From Glaciozyma antarctica PI12 (Eukaryota > Basidiomycota > Microbotryomycetes > Kriegeriales > Camptobasidiaceae), in the NCBI GenBank assembly GCA_002917775.1, contig KZ627153.1, forward strand, positions 816,692-880,691: a stretch of DNA of 64,000 nt, given 5' to 3'. A program made the translations under genes and the position numbers. Below are positions 23,902 through 37,058 of this stretch, piece after piece (within the stretch, counting starts at the first letter, position 1; each line of letters opens with the position of its first letter). Below the pieces are notes generated by a model, which saw only the letters and a list, made by a program, of their open reading frames with translations, did not search any database and had not been told where the DNA came from.

Positions 23902-24400
23902 GGTACGGCGTGCAGTCGGTGTTGGTGCGGCGAGGTGGGCGAGTGTGAGGGGAGGAGGAAGGGAGGCGGGACACGAGCGAGTTGCTGCTTGTCCTCCGTC
24001 AACACTGTCGCCGACTCACAACTCTGCTCAAGGCTCGTAACGCACTGAGTCCACTGTTTTAGGATGCGTTGGAGTCGCAAGGGCTTCGGGTGAGCTCGCC
24101 AGCGGGAGAGGGCGTGGACGGGAGACTCAGGCTTAGGACGGCGCGCAGGGCGTCGAGGCTGAACGACAGCCCTTCGGGTGGCTGGGGAGATTGCTTTACT
24201 GCTTATTTAAAGCTCGGGGCGGTGACTGCCTGTGCGAACGCTGGCAGAACTCGCCGAGACGGGAGAAGCTCTTCCCAGCTGCTTCCTTCTGCTTCTTCCG
24301 TCGTGGAGCCAACGAGCAGAACGAACGCTCGAGGTGACAGTGTCATTCTCCTCTGAGTAGCCGGTATGGCGTACGTCTCGCGAAACTGCGACGTCTTCCC
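23902..24400. other. Upstream region of the Cwf19-like gene
   Basis: About 500 bases from the Cwf19 start codon toward the F-box-like remnant. It should contain the Cwf19 promoter. A short TATTTAAAG at about 24201-24210 is AT-rich against the background but its role is unknown. Confidence 0.35.
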
Positions 24401-24631
24401 CCTCTGAGCCTCTCGCTCCTTGATGCTGAGCAGTCGCTGATTGCGTATCTTTCGCCGCTCGATCTTCGTGCACTGCGTATTTGCTCTGCGCCTTCTCAGC
24501 TCGCTTCTGATATATCCGGGCACAACCTCGCCCTGCGCCCGCCGGTCATTCGAATGATCCCCTCGCTCGCTCGGAGGCTTCGACCCGACCTGAAACCAAG
24601 TCGTGCAGCTCTCGCCCATCGCAGGAGACAC
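24401..24631 (+). pseudogene. F-box-like remnant
   Basis: One plus-strand frame reads LSLLDAEQSLIAYLSPLDLR then ALRICSA, which fits the F-box pattern (L-x-x-E ... I-x-x-x-LSPxDLxxLRxxC). The frame then continues with basic helical text (MIPSLARRLRPDLKPS) and runs into the antisense side of the secreted-protein gene. There is no ATG before the motif and no exon chain that would make a whole protein. I read it as a fragment of a decayed F-box gene, or the middle of one whose other exons I cannot see. Confidence 0.45.
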
Positions 24632-24701
24632 ACCAGTGCAAGGCTACAGGACGATTCTCGATCACCCAAACAAACCTCTGCGTTCTCAAGACCATGCTCT
24701 C

Positions 24702-27573
24702 TCAAACCACCAAAGCCGCTCTGTACTCTCCCAAAAAGCTCTCCGCCTCCGATATCCACGTCCCCGCAGCCCTGTACAACCCAATCTGCCCTCGAATCAA
24801 TCAGATACTCCGCTCCACAAAGAAGTCTCGGCGTAGGAGGAACAACGCACCTTGAGGCTCGACGCACTTCCCATCTGTCCCATGGCCGAATGCGCGAGCA
24901 GAGGCACGCTTGGATTCAGTACATCTGCTGCAGTGTAGCTCATCATCCCATTCGCGCCGTACGTGACCGCGAGAGAATGAACGATCGTTCTTCCCCAGTA
25001 ATTCCTGCGAGGGTCGGTGAGTGGGTGCGAAGGAGAGAGAGAGGGCGTACGAGATGGGGAGGGAGGGACAGGGAGTCTTGCTGGGTGAACAGCGGAAGAG
25101 GAAATCGCCGATGACCATGTTGCCGGAGATGGCGCTGAGGGCGAGGATCGGGCCTGCGAGGTAATGAGCGAGGCATTGAGCGAGAACGGTGGGAAGACGT
25201 TCCGCTCGCGCAAGGATCACGGGAGAAGAGTTGCCTGTCGAGTCTTCAGTACGGGCGATCGAGTGGAAAAGAATGGAGTACGCACCAGGTGTGGAAGAAA
25301 CGCTCCGACGTCTTGACGCCTGGCGTCATGTAGGTCCTGCGAAGCGAGAGATTCATCAGCGTCGGTGCGTCGATTTCGGAGAGGGATGCACGTACGTCCA
25401 AGTGTATGTCCAAGACGTCCCCGCAGCTGCTCCGGGCCAGCTGAAGAACTCGATCCGCTGCCTCGGCGACGCCGGAACATACGATGGCGTAACGACCGCC
25501 GACGTTGCAGTCGTCGACGCCGTTCCCGTGCTCGTATTCGCGATAATCGAGGTCGTCGCCGTTCCGCAAGTAGCACGCTTCTTAATCCCACCATCCGTTT
25601 CGGGAAACGCCTGCTAAGCTCGTCAGCGAAATTCGAGCGAGGGGAGCGAGGAGAACAGACCCGGTAGTAGAGTTCCAGGTTCTCGTCGTCTCGCGCCGCT
25701 TGCTCCTGGAGCGTAAAAACGGGTACTGCGAAGAGAGCAGCTCTAGAAACGAGGTGAAGAGCGCCAGCTGCGTCGCCGGTAGCCGTGGGTGGTGTGGCGC
25801 TGGTGCTTGAGCTGGCGACAGAGGTCGTTGCCGCAACCGAAGCTGTCGATGAGAGCGCAGTTGTCGATACCACAAAAGGAGAAAAAATCCTGCAGCATTC
25901 CCGTGTCGTTCAAATACAACCTCCAGCACGCCTGCGTTCTCATCAGCTCGCTACCTCGCTGCCACTCTCCGAAAGAGGAACTCACCCCGAGTTTAACAAC
26001 GGCATCGGCGCACGAACCAGAGGAGAGGACGCCCGAGGCTTGCCAACGGAAGTTAGGATTGATGTCCCCGTAGCTCATCCTGGAGCCGTCGGCGAGGCGA
26101 GCGGATTGGACGAAGGAGGCGACGGAAGAAAATTGATCTGTGGAGGTCGGGAGGGGAAGTATACCGGTGGAGGCTGAGGAAGGTGCGGAGGAGGAGGAGG
26201 CGGGAGTTGAAGTGGAGGAAGACGAGGTCGTGGTCGAAGTGGAGGAAGACGACGATGTGGTACTCGAGGAGGAGGTCGTGCTCGGCGAGGAGGAAGTAAG
26301 AGTCGAAGAGGACGTCGCGCTCGGCGAGGAGGAGTTAAGAGTCGAAGAGGAGGTGGTGGCGGTCGAGGAGGCGGAGGCGGAGGTCGTGCTCAAAGAAGAG
26401 GTGGTGGTCGAGGCGGTGATGGCCGTCGATGCGCGGGTGGTTGTCGTCGTGGCCAGAGGGGCTTGACTGAGAGTCGATGTAGTGCTGCTTCGACTGGTTG
26501 AATTCATACTGGTCGAAGGGATGGTTGCAGGTCGAGTCGTGGTCGTCGTCCGAGCCGAGGAGACGACGGCGCAGCCAGCTCCCGCCGGGCCGAGTACATA
26601 TCCAGCAACGCAAACTAACGAGGAATGAATCAAAAGGTCAGTTTCGACAACGGAGAAGAAGAACGGGACGCGCACCGAACGAGCATACGCCAGCCGAGGT
26701 ACAGGAGCGAGTAGAATGGGCCGGAATCGTCTGCGAGCACTTGGAGGCGCAAAGTGCGGTGGTGGTGGTTTCTGTTGTAGCCGGTGTTGTAGAAGCCCTC
26801 GTTGTCGTTGAAGCCCTCATCGTCGTTGATGCGATGAGAATCGGCGGTCTCGTCGTCGTTTTGGATCGCAACGCATCCCGTTGCAGCTGTGTTGAGGACG
26901 TAGCCGCTCAAGCATTCTGCGCGGAGGAAAGAATTCAGCACTGTCGAACCGCCAAGAGAAAGAAGGGAGGACTCACGAAAAGAGCACAGGTTCTTCGAGG
27001 TGCATATCCGCTTCGCGTTCGGCGGGAGAATGTTCGTACACCTGGTGACGACGCAAGTGTAGATAACGCATTGCGAATAGGCGTTGAAGTAGTATCCCGT
27101 GTTGCAGTCTGGAGGGGGCTTGAGGCATCAGCTGACGCCGTGATCCTCGATAAGGAGCCGAGTCACTCGTTCTGCAGAGATTGTTGACGCAGGCGCGGTA
27201 CGAGTTGGGAACGAGGATGCTGGTGCAGTCTGCGACAGTTGTACACGCTTTCCGCTTTTCCACTACAGCTCTGGTTAGTGAGCGAGCGGGAGAGCGAGAG
27301 CGAGCGCGAGACGAACGGATGTTGACATCCTGCGCAACCTGCTAGGTGGTCAGCTCCTCGTTGCAGAGCTCCCACTTTCGAGACGCACAGCTTCATATGA
27401 GAGCAAAGGCGCCGATCTGAGCACAAGTGGGTCAGCCAGCAGAAAGGTCAGGGCTCGATGCCGATGAGAAGGCGGGCTTACCTCTGGTCGACGCTTGCTG
27501 CAGGCCTCCCCTCCACAGTCATCACAGCGATCAGAAGCAGGCTGAACAACGGGAGGAACCGAACGATGAGCAT
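24702..27573 (-). CDS. Secreted Cys-rich protein with C-terminal beta-rich domain (paralogue A)
   Basis: ATG at 27573 starts a signal peptide (MLIVRFLPLFSLLLIAVM). Splicing gives a KR dibasic site (VVEKRKACTT), then about three Cys-rich repeats of the form C-x2/3-C ... C-x4-C-S-F-x-C-x2-GY (for example CTSKNLCSF, CLSGYVLN, CASKCSQ, GVCSF, CVAGYVLGPAGAGC). A long Ser/Thr linker follows. Next come WQASGVLSSGSC, LQEQAARDDENLELYYR, a second dibasic site before ATCGTAT, and a C-terminal domain: SWPGAAAGTSWTYTW, MTPGVKTSERFF, SLAVTYGANG and GLYRAAGTW. The stop is at 24702. Two frame changes are apparent, near 26860 (T4 run) and 25882-25887 (A6 run). The C-terminal domain has a lectin/polysaccharide-lyase-like jelly-roll look, which is only a suggestion. 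Function unknown; extracellular or cell-wall role is inferred. Confidence 0.75.
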
Positions 27574-29899
27574 CCTTTCGAGCCGAGAGGAGGGGACAAG
27601 GAGAGGAGCAAGCCGGCGTCTCGTGCGGGAGGAGGCAACAGCACGGTCCTGTGGGACGGTGGTCTCGAACTGGTTTCGATAAGCAGGATCGTGGCAGAGG
27701 ATCCGTGCTGAGAAGATTGGAACTCCCTTCTCGCTCCCACCGGAACTCCCGTTATCAGAAGTAGGGGGACCGAGGGCAAGGTCCAAGCGGACGCGCGATG
27801 AGGTTCGTCTGACGCCTCGAATCATCCCGAAGGTTCCCTCTTTAGTACTTGGAGCACTTGTTGACGAGCGATGGCGAGCAGTGTGAAGAGAGAACGCCCG
27901 AAACGCAGACTTTCGGGTCGCGCGAGGTCCGATCCGTTGAGCGCGCCCGCTCTTATCGCGAGAGCAGCGAAAACCTGGGCGGACCTGGAGCACCGGATAG
28001 CTGGGATTCAGGGCATCGAGAGTAGCGAAGTTGGCGGTGGTAGAGAACTGAACTGCTAGACATCGCTTGCACCGTGAGAGGGGAGCCTTGCTGGTCGGCT
28101 CTGGCTGAAACTTGTCGGGATGTAGAAGAGCGTCGGCGAAGCTGCACTCGAGAGCAGTACTACAGCTCAGTAGTGGCGAAGCAGGCGCGCCAGGAGCTGC
28201 CAGGGAAGGAGAGCCTGATCTGCTGCTCGCCTCGAAGCACCTCTGAATCAGCTACACCTCTCCTCAGCAGCAGGCCATACCAACTCACCTTCTCCCTCGG
28301 AAGATGCTCTCGCCTACACCTTCCTTAAGGCTTGCGTGGCGCTCTCCGTCCCTTCTGCACCGCCGACCAGCAAAGACCGTCGAAGACGAGTCGAGTTGAA
28401 GCTCGCGAGGTGAACGAGCCCCGGGGACGCTTCTCCTGCTGGATTGGCGGTGGTAGAAGCGCTGAGGATTTTAAAGCTGGTACGGTGGTGACTCGAGGGC
28501 AGGGAGGTAGAGCGAGGCGTAGGGGCGGAGGGAGACTTGTAGAGAGCGCCTCGGCCGCGACTCTTGCCTTGTTACCACAACACTCGGCTCTCGACCAGGC
28601 TGCTCCTACCATTCAACGGCCCAGAACAGCAGCCTCCGACCCTCCAGTGAGCACGCCGCTCCGCAGGATCAGCGCCGGCGCCCCATTCGTTCAGCCTTTC
28701 GACCTGAAGACCTCTCCTCGAAGGCACCACCACACTCCACCAGCGACTGAAAGCTCCGTAGCTCGTGGACCGCACTGCTTGGATGTGACGAAGACGACCT
28801 GGCCGGAGGCGCGTTCGAGCTGGAGCCGGAACGTGGCGGGGGTGTGGGACGGCAGCGCTCGAGCTTGCTACGTGGTGGTTGAGGAGTAAGGCCAGCTGAG
28901 CCAAGTGGAGTACAAGGAGAGCGGCGGAGTACAGCGTAACTCCAATGGACGGCGCGCTGCAACCGGGGTACTGGATGGGGTGGAGGGTTGGAACTCTCGT
29001 GGAGAGCTGCTTCCTACGATCTGCGCCGCGCTGCGAGGAGCTTCATGGGGAGAGGGGACCAATCGACGAGCAGACGAGGCCTGGAAGCTGGGAGGAGAAC
29101 TTGGAGGGACGACGACAGAGGTCTCTGCTTGACGCTCGAAGGACGAGACTGCTTGCTACGAGGATGAGCTTGGAGATCCTGGCGAGCACTCCACACTCGT
29201 TGAGTCCCACGCATGACCACTGCTTTAGCGTGCACTGCCAGCTCGCTTGTCTCGTCTCGGCGTGCGGGATTGGAAGCTTGTCTTCTGTCCTCGTTCCTCG
29301 TCCCTCGCTCTCCGGGAATCAACGCACACTCTTTGTCGCACAGATTGTCGCCACCTAGCGCACCAATGCGCTTCTCTGCTGCCGCTGCTGCATCGTTCTG
29401 CGTCGCGCCACCTGCGCCTCCATCTCCCATCGCTCGCTGCTCGCTTTGCCACGCGAGTGCACGCTTCTCGCTCTCTCGCGTGTCTGTGTCCGGGTTCTGA
29501 GAGAGCAGACGTACATAGGAAGGAGCGGAGCGGCCTCTGCCTCAAAGTCTTCGTAACCCCTTCGAGCTCCTGCCAGGAGGCTTGGGGAGCGGAAGGAGAA
29601 CGGGAATAACGTAGACGGTCTCAGGCCCGGTAGCCCTTCGGAGCGCAGAGGTCGACGAGGAGCTGGACCCGCTCAGGAGAGGGCGCTTGAGCGCAGAAGA
29701 GTGCGAGAGACTCGAGTTGGAGACGGAGAAGGAGAAGAAGAAGAAGCGACTTGGCTCGCTCCCTTCGAGTTCCCTTCCCGCCCGCTGAAGGTGTCCGAAT
29801 ACACAACGACGACGAGCGATTCTCGCACGATCTCATGCGTACCGTTTGAAGTGTGAAGCGGCGAATCGTTGTACAGAGTGCTTTTAGGCTCGACGTAGA
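27574..29899. other. 2.3-kb region without a recognised gene
   Basis: The region upstream of paralogue A and downstream of the RRM gene. Open frames of 80-185 codons occur on both strands (the longest plus frame is 28332-28889) but none shows a domain, a signal peptide or a phase-consistent exon series. Composition is similar to coding DNA, so a fast-evolving or decayed gene cannot be excluded. Confidence 0.35.
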
Positions 29900-31980
29900 C
29901 TACCAGTCGGTCTCCCTCTTCGAGGCGTAGTCGGAGCGACCACCCCGTCCACCATCACGCCCTCCTCCGTATCCTCCACCACGTCCTCCTCCACGTCCTC
30001 CACCGTATCCACCACTTCGCTCTCCTCCACGGTCACCACCGTACCCTCCACCGCGTCCTCCATCACGTCCTCCATCACGTCCTCCATCACGTCCTCCGAA
30101 CCCTCCACGTCCTCCACCACGTCCTCCACCGCGTCCTCCACCGCGTCCTCCTCCGAACCCTCCACGATCGCCGTACGTACGCTCCGTCTTGACGGCGGCG
30201 AAATCGAGCCTGAGCGAACGACCCTCCAACTCGATCCCCTCTGCGCCCTTGCTAACGGCGTGCTCGGCCTCCGCCTGGCTCGAGAACTCGACGTAGGCGA
30301 TTCCACGACTCCGACCGCTCTCCTGGTCCTTGGGGAGGCTGACCCTCCTCACTTCTCCGAATTGACCAAAGACGTCCCCGAGGTCTCCCTCGTCGACGGC
30401 CCAGGCGACGTTACCGACCCAGACGGTCGAGGAGGGAGGGTTGCGAGGACCATCTGAGAAGGAACGCTCGGGGCGGTCCGATCGCTCGGAACGCTCGCGA
30501 GGGGCGCGGGCGGGGCGGGCGGCGTTGGCAAGACGGAACTCGGGAGTGCGGCCGTCGAGGTCGATGGAGAGGGCAGAGGCGGCGTTGGCGAGAGCGGGGG
30601 TGGCGAACTCGATGAAGGCGAATCTGTATGTTCGTTGCGTTAGCGAGCTGCGATGGGAGAGGAACAATGAGACGAAAAACGCACCCCTTGGACTTGCCCA
30701 TGTGGTCGCGAGCGACACGAGTGGTGACGACTCCATCCGTCGACTCGAGCGCCTTCTCGAGCTCGGCGCGGAGCCACTCGTTGTCGATGTTCCAGCTCAA
30801 TCCTCCGACAAAGACCGTGCGCGCCTGAACTTCGGCAGCCTGGGCTGCGACCTCCTCCTCGGAGGGAGCCTTGACGGCCTCGGCAGTCTCGGTGGCTTCG
30901 GGGGAGAGCTCCGACGTCGACTCGGCAGCGGGGGTCTCGACGGTGGCGGCGGGGGCTTCGGAAGGGTGGAGAGGGTCGATGGGGGAGTGGTCCGCCTTGA
31001 TGTCCTCCTCCGATTGGGTCTCGGGCACGGCGGCTTCAGGAGCAGCAGCAACGGGCTTGGACTCGTTGAGAGCGAAGGAAGAGGTGGAGAGGAACCTGCA
31101 GGTGTTGCGAAAGAAAGTCAGCTGTAGTGTTTCGTCGTTTGGAGGTGGTTGAGAGCGCTGTTGTCGCTGAGGCCTTCGCATTGACGAAGACCAATGGTAT
31201 AGACGTGAAGAACGCTCGGTGTACCTCATCAGACCAGGCGGGCACGAGTCCTTGGCTCCCAGTTCGTGGTCGCGAACCGCCTAATCCTCGCTCTAAGTAG
31301 CTCCGCTCAGCCGACATGCCCTCCCTTAGCCAGTCATCATCCTCTACCGTCAACACTGCTGCCCTACCGCTGCTCGCCCTTCCGATTCGCAGCGGTGGAA
31401 GCTGCAGAGCTCGAGTGAACTCCATAACGATCTACGCTCGCGACGCTGCACCAAGTACCGCCGCTTCAGCCAAACGGGTACGCTCCGGCCACATCCTCCT
31501 CGTTCACCCCAAGCCAAGGACGCGCATCGCAGAAGGAGAGACGAGATGTTCGGGCGAAGACGCCTGAAGAAGCTCAGCTTGTCCTCGTCCTCCTCAGCGA
31601 GTCTAGTGCACTCCTGCAGACCCTCCTGGACATGCTACGGGCTCTATATCATGCAGGCTGAGGACCTGAGCACCTCCACCTCGAGCCATCTCGACTCGAT
31701 CTCCAGCATCATCTGAAAAAAAGTGCCGTCCGCGGTTCTCCTTCTCCTCACCCCCGCCTCGGACCTTGCTGCTCCCCAGCATAACAAGCATACGCCTTGA
31801 CTGCTGCACCCCGTCCCGACCCCCACTCCGACCCCGCTTGACCACCCTGACGTACCTGGGTAGGGCGACCTTGTTGGCGGCGGGAAGGGAGAACGACTTG
31901 GCTGCGTGAACGCGAGACTTGAGTCCGCTTGAAGCGAGGCGGGCTGCGAGGCGAGCTGAGCTGGTGATTCGGGAGTGCAT
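29900..31980 (-). CDS. Mitochondrial-type RNA-binding protein with two RRMs and an RGG tail
   Basis: Three exons (31980-31856, 31095-30685, 30623-29900) join in phase to 419 aa. The first exon is a clear matrix presequence (SSARLAARLASSGLKSR, RFLSTSS across the junction). An acidic Ala/Glu/Pro-rich part follows. RRM1 has RNP2 TVFVGGLSW and RNP1 KGFAFIEF; RRM2 has TVWVGNVAW and RGIAYVEF. The last 80 residues are Gly/Arg/Asp repeats of the GGRGGG/GGRDGG kind, ending ETDW. This is the arrangement of nucleolin/Nsr1 or of plant-type organellar glycine-rich RNA-binding proteins. The presequence argues for mitochondria, though dual location is possible. Intron 1 is 760 nt, exceptional in this genome. 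The substrate RNA is unknown. Confidence 0.85.
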
Positions 31981-32762
31981 TCTTAAGGAGGGGAGAGGGA
32001 GGGCGAGGGAGGACAGAGGGGAAGAAGGAGGAGGAGGGCCGAGATACAGAACAACCTCGCTGAAGAGACCTCGACCGAGCTTGATCCCGCAGAAAGGGAC
32101 AGTCGACGACGACTACGAACGACGACGACGACGATTCTACAGTTGGACAAGTCTACACTGCTTTTAGGTTTGACTGGGAGCAAGGGAGAAGGAAGCTCAA
32201 GAGCTTGGAGGGCGACGACTCGAGGCTGTTCCTCGCTCTCCGCCTGCCTCCTCCTCCTCTTCCCTCAGGTCTCCCCTCCTTCTCTATCAACACGTACGCC
32301 GCTACAACTGCTCCCAGTAATCCCGCCAAAGGGATCCCACCAGCGGGGAAGCTACACCTCCACAGCACCATCGACAAAGGAAGCCCGAATCACCTCGACC
32401 AGTTCAGCCGATCCTGCGCCATCCGACAGTCCTTCTTCGCCTCAAGCAGTCTCAGGTACCGCAGCTCTGTGCTTGACCGCAAGATTGCACCCCCCTGCCT
32501 GTCCCTCCAGATCGCCGTCGCCCGCCAGGATCGTCCCGCTGCCCTGACTCGCCCAGAGGCCCAGCCTCGACTCACTCGAGACTTCATTATAAAGGCGGAT
32601 AGGATTGCGGCGCGCGGCTTGCTCGTCTGTACCCTGTCGATCAAATAGCACGAGCGTGCCTGAACGGCGAGCGCGAACTGCCTTCTCCGCGATTGAAGAC
32701 GCCGCTTCCCTCTCTCCATCCTCTCGCTCCTCTCCTTCCTCAAGCTTTGACTGGACAGCACG
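31981..32762. promoter_or_regulatory. Divergent promoter region
   Basis: About 780 bases between the divergent RRM gene (minus) and secreted paralogue B (plus). Start codons face outward, so both promoters must lie here. A run of acgacg repeats lies at about 32105-32133. No TATA box or known operator is evident. Confidence 0.5.
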
Positions 32763-34580
32763 ATGCGCGTCGTACCGGTCGTTTGGGCTTGCATTTGGCT
32801 CCTGCTCTCCGCGCCGGTGGGAAGGGGACGGCCGACTTTCGCTGGAATCAACAAGAGGTGAGGTCGCCGTTCGATGTCCAAGACCCGAGCTGAGCGGCTT
32901 CCTTTCCAGACAGCAAGCAGTACCTCCGAACACTTCCTCGCCCTCGACTGCTTCGTTCTCGCCCATCACCTCCTTCACCCGTTCTGCGGGCTACGCCGAT
33001 GGCTCGGCCATGATGTACGGCGAGATCAACTCCAACCTGCGCTGGCAAGCTTCAGGAGTCCTAGCTATCGGTTCCTGCTCCAATACGGTCGTCGGACTCG
33101 GGGTGGGTACCGGCCTACCCGACTGGAGAACGCGAGCTGAAGAGTAATCGCAGACTTGCTTCCGCCAGTACCTCAACTCGACGGGGATGCTTCAAAACCC
33201 GCCAGCCGTCGCTGGAACGACCACGATATCACGAACTACGACCTCTCTTCTCATCTCCACCACGCCCCTCTCACGAACAATTTCGACTACCTCCTCACGA
33301 ACCTCGACTTCCACTTCTCGCCCGACCTCGCTCTCACGATCCTCCACGACCTCTTCTCTTCCTCCGAGGACCACCACCTCCAGTTTCTCAAGAATGACAA
33401 CCTCAACCGCACGAACGACGACGATCCAGTCACGACCTACCACCTCCCTCGCACGAACAACGACCGCCCTTTCGAGCTCAACCACACCCGCCGCAGCTAA
33501 ACCCACTCCCACCGGCGGTCTCCTTGATTTCCTCTCAGGCTTGTTTGGCAACTTCAAGGTCGCAGCACTCTCACTTCAAGAGCAGGCTGCGCGAGACGAC
33601 GAGAATCTGGACTTGTACTGGCAGGTGCGTTCCTTACCTCGCCCCCTTCCTCGAAACTTGCCGACGGGGCTTCCAGGCATTTCCCGAGACTCTGGGGGGA
33701 CTTCAGAAGCGAGCCACTTGCGGCACGGCGACCTCGTTCACGTGGACCAGCACCAGGACAGTTGCGACGAGCTCGTCGACTCCCAAACCAACTGCCTTCG
33801 TGCCGCCATCGCCTCGCCAACGACTCGAATTCCTTAGCTGGCCTGGAGCCGATGCGGGAACTTCTTGGACGTACACCTGGACGTGCGTTAAACTTCGCTT
33901 CTCGAATCTCCGCACCGCTAACGATGCTCCTTCGCAGGACGTACCTGACCCCGGGAGTCAAAACGTCGGAGCATTTCTTTCACCTTTGGTGCGTTCTCCG
34001 CTTCCCTCACCCTCCGTCGGCTGAGACGAGCTGCGCAGGCAACTTTTCTCTCGCGATCGCTGCGTGAGTGGTACGCCATTCCTCTTCAAGTTGCACGGCG
34101 ACCCTCGCTGACGTCTCTGCAGGACCTATATTTACCCTCTCCGCCTACCTCAACAACATCGTCATCGTCGACTCGCTCAAACGCTGCTCGCCAACGACCA
34201 CTCCCTGCCCCTCGATTCCTCTCTCGTCCGTCATCCTTCCTCGTCCTTCGCTCGGACCATAGACTGACTCCATTCGTTGTGTAGGAGCTTCTGGGGACGC
34301 ACTATCGTCCATTCCATCGCCGTCACGTACGGCGCGAACGGGACGATGACGTACACCGCCATTGATCACAGCAGGCCCAGCATTCCGCTGCTGAGCTACA
34401 AAGCGGTCGGACAGACAGGCAGCGCCGCAAGCTTGAAGGTACGTTGGCGTTCTGTCTTGCGTGATGAGGGACGCAGCTGATCGGCGTTGACTGCAGTTTG
34501 GCATGTACAGGGCTGCGGGCAGCTATATCGCGGAGGCGGAGCAGTTTGTTGGAGGGTACAAGGCTGTCAGGATTTCGTAG
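32763..34580 (+). CDS. Secreted protein with C-terminal beta-rich domain (paralogue B)
   Basis: ATG at 32763 starts a signal peptide (VVPVVWACIWLLLSAPVG). Exon 1 ends after AG of an Arg codon at 32857, the same phase and place as in paralogue A. The Cys-rich repeats of A are absent. Shared text with A: MMYGEINSNLRWQASGVL (A has MSYGDINPNFRWQASGVL), YLNSTGMLQ, LQEQAARDDENLDLYW, AFPETLGGLQKRATCGTAT, EFLSWPGADAGTSWTYTW, LTPGVKTSEHFF, GRTIVHSIAVTYGANG and a last exon starting FGMYRAAGS. A Ser/Thr-rich linker lies at about 33210-33500. The frame needs an intron at 34053-34122 with a GC donor; paralogue A has GT at the matching place. The frame otherwise looks whole. Function unknown; likely extracellular. 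It is inverted relative to A, with the RRM gene between. Confidence 0.8.
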
Positions 34581-34870
34581 GGAGAGCGCGCGCCAGTTGT
34601 TGTATTCAGTGTGTACCTTCGCATGGGAAACTGTAGCGTCGAACAATTCCAGGTGCAGCACGATCTGCTGAGTGGCGTCGGCGCTTCCGTTCCGCGCAAG
34701 ATCGATTTAAAGCTGATCTACCACAGATTCAACGCGCTCCAGCAACAACGTACACGCTCTTTCCCCGTTCTCTCCGCGGCACCCACAGGCCAGCGCTCAC
34801 CGGACTCCGAAGCCTCCTCGGCCTTTTTTCGATTCCCGACCCTTCTCTCGCCTCTTGAACGTGAACCGTC

Positions 34871-36600
<1,730 letters not shown>

Positions 36601-37058
36601 AGGCAGCGGCAGTGGAATAGGAGAAGCTCAAGTTCGCGCGCCCTCCTCGCTCCGGGTCAGCAGAGCTTCCCCCCTGCCAGCTTGCACGTCCTACACCTTT
36701 TGCAAAGGCTCGCGAACGTATCATTGAACCATGTCCAAATCTGGTGCCCCTCCATACAAGATACCAGCAGGGTGGCGACGTCGCGGTGTGGAATCTCGAA
36801 TCTCGGGAGCGGGAGGCGCGGCGTGCGAGATTTTGAATTTCGCTGTGCGAGCCAGCTTCCTCTTTACGCTGTCGACTTTACAACCGAGCTGGCCGTAAGA
36901 CTTTTGTATCCCTTTGAACTCCCCTTCTTCTCTCTTTCGTGAAGGCTCTGCGAGAAGTGTCTGCGAGAGGCCCAGACCTCGATTCGAAGACGTGACGACT
37001 CCCGCGCCTCGCAGTCTTCTCCTCTCTTGACTCCTACCATTGCCTACCACGAACGAGG

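Noticed and set aside
26140-26470. Plus-strand Glu/Val-rich frame of about 108 codons
   Set aside because: It is the antisense of the Ser/Thr-rich linker of secreted paralogue A, whose frame continues into recognised domains.
28332-28889. 185-codon plus-strand frame as a gene
   Set aside because: Composition is mixed, no motif is seen and the opposite strand is equally open.
29930-30170. Minisatellite-like runs of cctccaccacg/cctccatcacg on the plus strand
   Set aside because: On the minus strand they are the Gly-Arg codons of the RGG tail of the RRM protein and keep its frame to the stop.
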